A stretch of 5,017 bases of DNA from Candidatus Methanoprimaticola hominis. Lineage in GTDB: Archaea; Thermoplasmatota; Thermoplasmata; Methanomassiliicoccales; Methanomethylophilaceae. Shown in pieces: positions 1 through 5,017 of this stretch (its first letter is position 1; each line of letters begins with the position of its first letter). The translations under genes were made by a program, and so were the position numbers. The stretch covers positions 1 to 5,017 of the forward strand of contig LVVU01000163.1 of NCBI GenBank assembly GCA_006954465.1, written 5' to 3'. The notes under the pieces were generated by a model. That model searched no databases, was not told the origin of the DNA, and saw only the letters and a program-made list of their open reading frames with translations.

Positions 1-500
1 TCCCCGAGTCCATCAGCCAGCTCCTGAAGGCCGTTGCGGACTTCGTCTACAACGGAGTGCCCCTCCCGCCCAAGGGAACCGTCGTCGGAACCACCACGAA
101 GACCCTGTGCGAGGAGTGCCCCAGGCAGAAGACCGGAGCCAGGATCACCGAGCTCAAGGAGCCCTTCCAGGTGGACATCGACCCCAACGCCTGTCTGATG
201 GAGCAGGGAATCCTGTGCCTCGGACCCGCCACCATGGGCGGATGCGGCGCCAGGTGCACCAGGGTCGGACAGCCGTGCCGCGGCTGCTACGGACCCTCGC
301 CCGATGTGCAGGAGCAGGGAGCTTCCATCTTTACCGCAGTCGCATCGCTGTTCCCCATCCTCGATGAGGACCCGACCTGCGGAGAGGACGAGATCATCAG
401 GATCATGAGTTCCATCAAGGACCCCCTCGGATACTTCTACGCATACACGCTCGGAAAGTCTCTGATCAAGAGGGTGGTCGTCGAGAAGGGAGGTAACTGA
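1..500 (+). CDS. mvhG: F420-non-reducing [NiFe] hydrogenase small subunit MvhG (3' part)
   Basis: This is the C-terminal part of the small, electron-transferring subunit of a group 3c [NiFe] hydrogenase. The reading frame is open from base 3 at the window edge, so the GTG at 57 is an internal valine rather than a start. The 165 visible residues carry nine cysteines. They include a CEEC pair (visible residues 36-39), C64 and C72, and a dense stretch C81-x3-C85-x6-C92-x2-C95. In this family these residues bind the medial and distal [4Fe-4S] clusters that pass electrons away from the NiFe site. The N-terminal part with the proximal cluster ligands lies outside the window. The gene ends in TGA at 498-500, one base before mvhA, so the two are clearly co-transcribed. 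Family knowledge places MvhG between MvhA and MvhD in the cytoplasmic MvhADG-HdrABC complex. An F420-reducing FrhG is the main alternative; the MvhA partner makes it less likely. Confidence 0.92.
   Translation, partial: PESISQLLKAVADFVYNGVPLPPKGTVVGTTTKTLCEECPRQKTGARITELKEPFQVDIDPNACLMEQGILCLGPATMGGCGARCTRVGQPCRGCYGPSPDVQEQGASIFTAVASLFPILDEDPTCGEDEIIRIMSSIKDPLGYFYAYTLGKSLIKRVVVEKGGN
488..494 (+). promoter_or_regulatory. Shine-Dalgarno sequence for mvhA
   Basis: GGGAGGT lies seven bases before the ATG at 502 and matches the 3' end of archaeal 16S rRNA well. It sits inside the last codons of mvhG, so translation of mvhA can be initiated or coupled as ribosomes finish mvhG. It supports the ATG at 502 as the start. 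Confidence 0.8.
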
Positions 501-501
501 C

Positions 502-2019
502 ATGTCCGGACCTATCATATGGGATGAGAAGACAAAGGCAACGTCCAAGCGCGTGACCGTGGACCCCATCACACGTCTCGAGGGTCATGGGAAGATCGAG
601 ATCTTCCTCGATGACAAGGGAGATGTGCAGAACGCCTACTGGCAGGTCCCCGAGCTGAGGGGATTCGAGAGGTTCTGCATCGGAAGGAGGGTCACCGAGC
701 TCAACCAGATCACCGCCAGGCTCTGCGGTGTGTGCCCCGGTGCACACCACCTCGCAGCCACCAAGGCGATCGACGGGTGCTACAACGCCAAGCCCACGCA
801 CACCGCGTACCTCATCAGGGACACGTTCTACAACGCCCACTTCGTCCACAGCCACATCGCGCACTTCTATGCGCTGGCTGCCCCAGACTTCGTGTGCGGA
901 CCCGGAGCACCCGCTCCTGAGAGGACCGTCCTCGGTGTCGTCGGACGCGTCGGACTCGAGCTCGGTGGAGCCGTCATCAAGGCCCGCAGGGAGGCTCAGA
1001 CCATCCAGGCCATCCTGGGAGGAAAGCCCACCCACCCGCTCATCGGAGTCCCCGGTGGAGTCTCCAAGGGAGTCTCCAAGGAGGAGCTCGAGACCATGAA
1101 GGCATGCGCCGAGGACATGTTCGAGTTCTCCAAGACCTCTCTGCAGGTCTTCAAGGACGTCGTCTACAGCAACAAGGACTACATGGACATCGTCTTGAAC
1201 AAGGACCTGTACTACCACGAGACCTACCACATGGGTCTCGTCAACGACAAGGACGAGTTCGAGATCCATGACGGAAAGGTCAGGGTCGTCGACCAGAAGG
1301 GCAACGAGAAGGAGAAGTACGATCCGTACGACTACCTCGACCACATCGCCGAGGCCTCCGAGCCCTGGTCCTACGAGAAGTTCCCGTACCTCAAGAACCC
1401 CGGATACAAGGGGCTCGTGGACGGACCCGAGTCCGGTCTCTACAGGGCCACCCCCCTGTCCAGGCTGAACACCGCCAAGAGGATGCCCACCCCCGTCGCC
1501 CAGGAGGCGCTCGAGGAGTACCGCGGAATCCTCAAGGACGCAGGCGTCGACGGACCCTGCCAGTTCACCCTGTGCACCCACTGGGCAAGGATCATCGAGA
1601 TGATCTGCTGCGCCGAGAAGTGTCTCGAGGACCTCAACAACCCCGACATCCTGAACGGCGACATCAAGCAGCACGACCTCATCCCCGGCGGAAGGGGAGT
1701 CGGCTGCGTCGAGGCCCCGAGGGGTACCCTGACCCACGACTACACCTGCGACGAGAACGGAATCGTGACCGCCTGCAACATGGTCGTCGGAACAACCAAC
1801 AACAACGGACCCATCTGCATGGACGTTGCCAAGGTTGCCAAGGGACTGATCCACAACTTCGAGGTCTCCCCCGGTCTGCTGAACATGGTCGAGATGGCGT
1901 TCAGGGCATACGACCCCTGCAACTCCTGCGCTACCCATGCTCTGCCCGGACAGATGCCGCTCACCGCGGTCATCAAGAACTCGGACGGATCCGTGTACGA
2001 CACGATCTCCAGGAACTGA
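502..2019 (+). CDS. mvhA: F420-non-reducing [NiFe] hydrogenase large (catalytic) subunit MvhA
   Basis: This complete 505-residue protein is the NiFe-site subunit that splits H2 in the cytoplasm. In methanogens it feeds electrons through MvhG and MvhD to HdrABC for flavin-based bifurcation to ferredoxin and CoM-S-S-CoB. The family landmarks are present in order: RLEGHG (25-30), the N-terminal nickel motif RLCGVC (Cys75, Cys78) followed by the HH at 82-83, the conserved VEAPRG (403-408), and the C-terminal nickel motif DPCNSCATH (Cys473, Cys476, His479). All four metal ligands are cysteine, so this is not a selenocysteine enzyme. A 26-residue tail follows His479; in related enzymes this tail is removed by a maturation protease after nickel insertion. 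The ATG at 502 is preceded by a strong Shine-Dalgarno sequence. TGA at 2017-2019 is backed by an in-frame TAA two codons on. All lysines use AAG, which suggests high expression. Confidence 0.95.
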   Translation: MSGPIIWDEKTKATSKRVTVDPITRLEGHGKIEIFLDDKGDVQNAYWQVPELRGFERFCIGRRVTELNQITARLCGVCPGAHHLAATKAIDGCYNAKPTHTAYLIRDTFYNAHFVHSHIAHFYALAAPDFVCGPGAPAPERTVLGVVGRVGLELGGAVIKARREAQTIQAILGGKPTHPLIGVPGGVSKGVSKEELETMKACAEDMFEFSKTSLQVFKDVVYSNKDYMDIVLNKDLYYHETYHMGLVNDKDEFEIHDGKVRVVDQKGNEKEKYDPYDYLDHIAEASEPWSYEKFPYLKNPGYKGLVDGPESGLYRATPLSRLNTAKRMPTPVAQEALEEYRGILKDAGVDGPCQFTLCTHWARIIEMICCAEKCLEDLNNPDILNGDIKQHDLIPGGRGVGCVEAPRGTLTHDYTCDENGIVTACNMVVGTTNNNGPICMDVAKVAKGLIHNFEVSPGLLNMVEMAFRAYDPCNSCATHALPGQMPLTAVIKNSDGSVYDTISRN

Positions 2020-2127
2020 GTCTAAACCGAGGGGGTCCCCATCCCCCTCATTCAACCTTCTTCTTCCCCATCCTATTCGGTTGCCGGTCCGCGGATTGGG
2101 TCGCGGTCGGGAGTTCGTGTAAACCGA
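2020..2127. other. Convergent intergenic region
   Basis: This 108-base gap lies between the stops of mvhA (+) and the phosphoesterase gene (-). Apart from the hairpin at 2029-2049, I see no gene, promoter or repeat. No clear separate hairpin with a U-tract is visible for the minus-strand transcript, which may therefore end within the shared stem or run into antisense of mvhA. Confidence 0.6.
2029..2069 (+). terminator. Hairpin plus pyrimidine tract ending the mvh operon
   Basis: GAGGGGG (2029-2035) can pair perfectly with CCCCCTC (2043-2049) around a seven-base loop. It is followed by a T/C-rich run at 2051-2069. It begins ten bases after the mvhA stop, where an operon end is expected. Archaeal termination relies mostly on the U-rich tract, and this one is interrupted by C, so strength is uncertain. 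The stem could also affect the convergent transcript arriving from the right. Confidence 0.55.
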
Positions 2128-2946
2128 TCAGGAGTATTTGGCGCGTTTCTGGGGCCCTGCGGACGGTTTCCGGGGTCTGTCCTTCCATCTGCTCATGTCG
2201 CGGCCTTGGATCATCAGATCCGCCCTTCTGCCGAGGTCTATGCCATCCAGAAGATACAGATGGGCGTTGTCCATGTCAAGCAGGTCGCTGTTGAGCAAGG
2301 GGCCCAGTAGCTCGTCCCCTATGGTGTTCACAGGGGATCCTCCAAGCATGCGGTTGAATGCCGGTACGACGATGAATCTCTTCGGAAGGGACAGGAATCT
2401 ATCGCTGGATGCTTCTTCGAATTCGCCCTTCACCCAGCACGGTTCCGTCATCTGCCTGCCCACCCCATCCCTGAACATCACCGAAGGATGGTTATGGGCC
2501 ATGACGAGGGTCTCGCAGTCCATGACCTCCGGAGAGGGCCATGTGTGTCCATGGATCAGCCCCACATCGTCGATCTTCATTCCTGTGGCCGGACGGATGT
2601 TCACCCTGCTTGGAAGGAACTCCTCGATACCGGTGTCATGGTTCCCTCTGACAACGTCGATGATGTCGAAGCGTTCGGATAATTCCTCGAAGAAATCCGG
2701 TATCTCGGCGTATTCCTGCTTGGTGGATCCGGGAACCGAATCCTTCACGTCGCCGATGACCACCAGGCGGTTCGCATCGTCCCCAGCGGCTTCCAGGATC
2801 GCATCGATCATATCGCGGGTGTGGGAGACCAGGTGGAATCCCTTCTTGCGAAGATGGGACTCCACGCCGATGTGGAGGTCGCCGATCACGAGGGTGCATC
2901 CGACCATAAGGGCAGGGATGCCGTAGATCGGCTGAATCTCGGTCAT
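2128..2946 (-). CDS. Calcineurin-like metallophosphoesterase, DNA-ligase-associated PdeM-like
   Basis: This 272-residue protein has the full set of metal-binding motifs of the calcineurin-like phosphoesterase fold: GDLH (Asp23, His25), GDVKD (Asp66), GNHD (Asn102, His103), HGH (132-134) and HNHP (His151, His153). The two-metal site hydrolyses phosphoesters. The pattern and length fit the COG1407/PdeM type, whose bacterial members sit beside ATP-dependent DNA ligase and a helicase. No such partners are in this window, so the substrate (nucleic acid or nucleotide) is unknown. The C-terminus, from about residue 248, is strongly basic and low in hydrophobic residues, which could contact nucleic acid (inference). 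I chose the ATG at 2946 because it overlaps the preceding stop in ATGA, has a purine-rich GGGAAGG at -7 and places GDLH near the N-terminus. A longer frame reaching 3114 only adds sequence lying over the upstream gene. The stop is TGA. It is the last gene of the minus-strand operon. Confidence 0.85.
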   Translation of the reverse strand: MTEIQPIYGIPALMVGCTLVIGDLHIGVESHLRKKGFHLVSHTRDMIDAILEAAGDDANRLVVIGDVKDSVPGSTKQEYAEIPDFFEELSERFDIIDVVRGNHDTGIEEFLPSRVNIRPATGMKIDDVGLIHGHTWPSPEVMDCETLVMAHNHPSVMFRDGVGRQMTEPCWVKGEFEEASSDRFLSLPKRFIVVPAFNRMLGGSPVNTIGDELLGPLLNSDLLDMDNAHLYLLDGIDLGRRADLMIQGRDMSRWKDRPRKPSAGPQKRAKYS

Positions 2947-4316
2947 CTGATGCCTTCCCTGAGGACATCCGGGATGGTATCGATGATATCGGTGGCGATG
3001 AGACCATAGGATCTCGATTCGAAGGCCTTCTCTCCGGCTTTGCCGCAGATGTATGCTCCGAGGCATGCCGCATCGAAGGCCGGCATACCCTTGGAAAGGA
3101 GCGATGCGACGCATCCGGCGAGCACATCACCGGTTCCGGCACCCGTCATCGCAGGCGTTCCTGTGCGGTTGATGCGGGTCCTCGTTCCGTCGGTGACGAC
3201 ATCCGAACTCCCCTTGAGAAGTACGATGGCACCCATGATCCTCGCCATATCCTCCGGATTCCCGCCTCCGAGCCTGTCGAATTCACCGCGATGGGGGGTG
3301 AGGACGGTCGGCACATCGAATCTCATGCCCGCTATGGCGGTCAGCCCATCCGCATCGATGACCATCGGGCGGGTGCAGCGGGATGCGAAGAGCCGCACCG
3401 CCTCCATCGTGTCTTCGGAAACACCCAATCCGGGGCCGATGAGGACAGCATCATAGCTCTCGGATTCATTCAGGAGCATATCGACCGATTCCGGTGTCAG
3501 TCTGTCGCCGGGAAGATCGGAGATCATCAGAACGGGGGATGCTGTCGCTACGATGTCGTGGATGGACTCCGGGGAGAACAGTCTCACGATGTCCGCCCCT
3601 GTCCTCAATGCGGATACGGAGCACATGGCGGGTGCTCCGAAGTATGGGCCTCCTGCGATGATCATGAGGCGGCCGTTCTGACCCTTGTGGCTGGACTTCC
3701 CCGGCACGGGGTACCTCAGCATGTCTCCGGGCCCTACCTCGTGGTAGGCCTCGTACGGGATGCCTATGTCCGCGATGATGATCTCGCCGCTGTTCTCGGG
3801 AGTCATCCCCGTCTTGGAATCCATGAATGTGACGGTGCATGTCGGTGAGATCGCGATATCCGTTCCGAGTCCGGATGGGACGTCGATGGATAGCACGGGC
3901 TTCCCTGATGAATCGGCGTCCTCGATGAACGATCTGTAGGGTTCGCGTACGATGCCGGACATCCCTGTTCCCAAGGCGCAATCCACGATGACGTCGCACT
4001 CGTCGATCAGCTCCTTGGAATACGGGACTATGTCGCATTCCAGCAGCGAATAATAGAATCTGGACTCGTCTGTGTGGATCTTCGACGGCTCGCAGAGGAG
4101 CGCCACCGTCGTATTCTTGGGTCCGATTCTGAGGGCGGCGGCGAATCCGTCGCCTCCGTTGTTCCCCGATCCGCAGACGAAAAGGAGCTTCTTTCCCGGG
4201 AACCTCGTCTTCAAGACATCCGCCACGGCCGAGCCGGCATTGCCCATGAGGTCTCTGACACGGACTCCGAGGGCTTCGGCGTTGGCATCGGACACCCTGG
4301 AGTCCAAGGGCGTCAT
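2943..4316 (-). CDS. nnr: Bifunctional NAD(P)H-hydrate epimerase / ADP-dependent NAD(P)H-hydrate dehydratase
   Basis: This 457-residue fusion repairs hydrated, inactive NADHX and NADPHX. The N-terminal YjeF_N domain (about 1-205) interconverts the R and S forms; it shows GSGNNGGDGF (49-58), VDCALGTG (111-118) and SIDVPSG (143-149). The C-terminal ribokinase-like domain (about 205-457) dehydrates the S form using ADP. It shows HKGQNG (210-215), IGPGLG (293-298), DADGL (321-325), LTPHRGEFDRL (339-349), LLKGSSD (366-372, approximate) and GAGTGDVLAG (392-401) with the catalytic Asp397. The ATG at 4316 was chosen because it shares its A with the TGA of the SRP19 gene (TGATG) and gives the usual short N-terminus; an open frame extends upstream to 4526 but is out-of-frame sequence over SRP19. 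No good Shine-Dalgarno is visible, so translation is probably by reinitiation. One oddity is LMGNAG (23-28), where homologues I recall have LMENAG. The stop is TGA, inside the ATGA overlap with the next gene. Confidence 0.93.
   Translation of the reverse strand: MTPLDSRVSDANAEALGVRVRDLMGNAGSAVADVLKTRFPGKKLLFVCGSGNNGGDGFAAALRIGPKNTTVALLCEPSKIHTDESRFYYSLLECDIVPYSKELIDECDVIVDCALGTGMSGIVREPYRSFIEDADSSGKPVLSIDVPSGLGTDIAISPTCTVTFMDSKTGMTPENSGEIIIADIGIPYEAYHEVGPGDMLRYPVPGKSSHKGQNGRLMIIAGGPYFGAPAMCSVSALRTGADIVRLFSPESIHDIVATASPVLMISDLPGDRLTPESVDMLLNESESYDAVLIGPGLGVSEDTMEAVRLFASRCTRPMVIDADGLTAIAGMRFDVPTVLTPHRGEFDRLGGGNPEDMARIMGAIVLLKGSSDVVTDGTRTRINRTGTPAMTGAGTGDVLAGCVASLLSKGMPAFDAACLGAYICGKAGEKAFESRSYGLIATDIIDTIPDVLREGIR
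2953..2960 (-). promoter_or_regulatory. Probable ribosome binding site of the phosphoesterase gene
   Basis: On the minus strand, AGGGAAGG ends six bases before the ATG at 2946. It is a partial match to the Shine-Dalgarno consensus and lies within the last codons of the upstream gene. With the ATGA overlap it supports the chosen start. Confidence 0.4.
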
Positions 4317-4633
4317 CAATCCGATCGCCTGCCCTGGTTCTGGACGAGCACCTCTCCGATCTTCGGCAGGAGCTCTGTCTTGGTCATGACGCCTTTCTCG
4401 ACCTTGACGCAGCCATGCTTGGCGCGGGGAGCCCTCGGATAGGACATGTCCTCCCTGACCTCGTATTCCAGGTCGAGGAGCATGATGCCTTTCGCGATGA
4501 TGTCCAAGTCCGGGTCGGCGACGCACAGGCTCTTGGGGAGCCTTCTGCCGTCCGCCCTGGTACGGTTGATGTCGAAGTATTCGGGCCAGATCGTGATCGC
4601 GACGTCCGGATCGTATGCCATAGGCCTGGACAT
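4316..4633 (-). CDS. srp19: Signal recognition particle subunit SRP19
   Basis: This 105-residue protein is the SRP19 subunit, which binds the 7S RNA and helps assemble SRP54 onto it for co-translational targeting to the membrane. The diagnostic N-terminal block is clear: IWPEYFD (15-21), then RTRADGRRLPKSLCV (24-38), the basic RNA-contacting stretch of the family. A second conserved region follows at about 42-88 (DIIAKG, YPR, GCVKVEKG, TKTELL). Length is normal for archaea. The start is ambiguous: ATG at 4633 gives the longest form, while ATG at 4621 gives 101 residues and lies 24-29 bases downstream of a TATA-like TTATTA, which would suit a leaderless transcript. Neither start has a good Shine-Dalgarno sequence. 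It is the first gene of a three-gene overlapping operon and ends in TGA at 4316-4318. Confidence 0.93.
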   Translation of the reverse strand: MSRPMAYDPDVAITIWPEYFDINRTRADGRRLPKSLCVADPDLDIIAKGIMLLDLEYEVREDMSYPRAPRAKHGCVKVEKGVMTKTELLPKIGEVLVQNQGRRSD

Positions 4634-4644
4634 CTATTCGCGCG

Positions 4645-4656
4645 TAATAATGATAT
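4645..4656 (-). promoter_or_regulatory. Candidate TATA element for the SRP19 operon
   Basis: On the minus strand the A/T-rich run ATATCATTATTA is the only stretch of this kind just before SRP19. Its TTATTA part (4650-4645) lies 24-29 bases before the ATG at 4621, the distance expected for an archaeal TATA box with transcription starting at that ATG. It is a poor match to TTTAWATA, and no clear purine-rich BRE is next to it. Confidence 0.3.
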
Positions 4657-4680
4657 CGCGGAGATGTCGGAAAATGGTGG

Positions 4681-4723
4681 AAGAAAAGAGATGCCGGGTC
4701 CGCGGAAGTTCATCGGACCCGGC
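4681..4723 (-). terminator. Hairpin and U-tract terminator after the S8e gene
   Basis: On the minus strand, 18 bases after the S8e stop, GCCGGGTCCG (4723-4714) can pair perfectly over ten bases with CGGACCCGGC (4702-4693) around an 11-base loop. It is followed by a T-rich run TCTTTTCTT (4689-4681). The stem plus U-tract is the classic intrinsic-terminator layout and separates S8e from the SRP19 operon. The stem is symmetric, but the other strand has only a short TTTT downstream. Confidence 0.7.
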
Positions 4724-4740
4724 TCGATAGCGTTTTGTGA

Positions 4741-5017
4741 TCACTCAAGCAGCACTGCGTTGATGGCGCCGTCCTGGCCAGGCCTGGACGTGATGATTGC
4801 ATCACCGATCTCGGTGGTGATGGTGGCACCCTTGTTCATGATGTTACGCTGGACGTAGTTGGGGTCGGACGGGTTGGACTTCACAGTGAGAATCTTGACC
4901 TTCTTCACGGTGTTCGTCTTTTTGTCGACAACGTTTGCGTACTGGGCGCTGAGCATCCCAACCTTGACACTTCCGCCGGCTCCGCGATACTGCTTCAGAG
5001 ACTGCGCACCGATCTTG
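4741..5017 (-). CDS. rps8e: 30S ribosomal protein S8e (C-terminal part)
   Basis: The last 91 residues of ribosomal protein S8e, an archaeal/eukaryotic small-subunit protein absent from bacteria, are visible. The frame is open to the window edge (codons from base 5016), so the ATG at 4956 is an internal methionine. Recognisable family features are the YRGAGGSVKV segment, AQYANVVD, the PNYVQRNIMNKGA block and the C-terminal signature TSRPGQDGAINAVLLE, close to the TSRPGQDGVVNAVLVE form I know from other archaea. Archaeal S8e is about 125-130 residues, so roughly the first 35 are missing. The stop is TGA. A strong hairpin follows directly, suggesting that S8e ends its own transcript rather than reading into the SRP19 gene. 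Confidence 0.93.
   Translation of the reverse strand, partial: KIGAQSLKQYRGAGGSVKVGMLSAQYANVVDKKTNTVKKVKILTVKSNPSDPNYVQRNIMNKGATITTEIGDAIITSRPGQDGAINAVLLE

Noticed and set aside
57..500. GTG at 57 as a start for a separate small cysteine-rich protein
   Set aside because: The frame is open upstream to the window edge, and the upstream residues (VADFVYNG then VPLPPKG) match continuous hydrogenase small-subunit sequence.
466..2055. A 529-codon open frame on the minus strand covering all of mvhA
   Set aside because: It is in register with mvhA codons and stays open only because mvhA lacks TTA, CTA and TCA codons. The translation is a low-complexity Val/Asp/Gly/Leu mix with no family motifs.
2060..2127. 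GGTCCGCGG and GGTCGCGGTCGG as a possible hairpin terminator for the phosphoesterase transcript
   Set aside because: They are similar in direct, not inverted, orientation, and no T-rich run follows on the minus strand.
1572..2294. A 240-codon plus-strand frame spanning the mvhA end and the intergenic gap
   Set aside because: It is an out-of-frame shadow of mvhA, rich in Arg, His and Pro, that runs through the hairpin and into the opposite gene. No motif supports it.
2138..2926. A 262-codon plus-strand open frame over the phosphoesterase gene
   Set aside because: The minus-strand frame has every phosphoesterase motif. The plus-strand translation is Ser/Arg/Pro-rich with no recognisable domain and no ribosome binding site that I can see.
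4317..4526. N-terminal extension of the epimerase/dehydratase gene up to 4526
   Set aside because: The extra 70 residues are an Arg/His/Gly-rich out-of-frame reading of SRP19. The ATG at 4316 gives the normal family N-terminus and a TGATG junction.
1..5017. Mobile element, CRISPR array, defence system or RNA gene
   Set aside because: I found no spaced repeats, terminal inverted repeats, transposase or integrase motifs, or tRNA-like folds. Nearly every base is accounted for by six housekeeping or energy genes.

Overview
The window looks like a GC-rich chromosomal stretch from a methanogenic archaeon. Two genes at the left encode subunits of an F420-non-reducing [NiFe] hydrogenase (MvhG and MvhA). 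At the right are two archaeal/eukaryotic-type information genes, SRP19 and ribosomal protein S8e. A member of the Methanomassiliicoccales (class Thermoplasmata) is my best guess. It rests on the GC-rich sequence, strong use of GGA and AGG codons, exclusive use of TGA stops (six of six genes) and the look of the proteins. The lineage is inference; the archaeal, methanogen-like character is well supported.

Layout. Positions 1-2019 (+ strand) hold the 3' end of mvhG followed by the complete mvhA, one base apart, with a strong Shine-Dalgarno sequence inside the end of mvhG. A G/C-rich hairpin followed by a pyrimidine tract ends this unit. A short convergent gap (2020-2127) separates it from a minus-strand operon read right to left: SRP19 (4633-4316), a fused NAD(P)HX epimerase/dehydratase (4316-2943) and a calcineurin-like phosphoesterase of the DNA-ligase-associated type (2946-2128). 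Both junctions in this operon overlap (TGATG and ATGA), which suggests translational coupling. Upstream of SRP19, and separated from it by a near-textbook hairpin plus U-tract, is the 3' end of the S8e ribosomal protein gene, also on the minus strand and cut by the window edge.

How the genes work together. MvhG and MvhA are the electron-transfer and catalytic subunits of the hydrogenase that, with MvhD and HdrABC, couples H2 oxidation to ferredoxin and heterodisulfide reduction in methanogens. MvhD and Hdr are not in the window. The minus-strand genes are housekeeping functions: 7S RNA binding for protein targeting, repair of damaged NAD(P)H, a probable nucleic-acid or nucleotide phosphoesterase, and a small-subunit ribosomal protein. 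No mobile element, CRISPR array, tRNA or rRNA is visible. I see no convincing undescribed system; the findings are modest points about gene coupling, terminators, start choice and individual residues.
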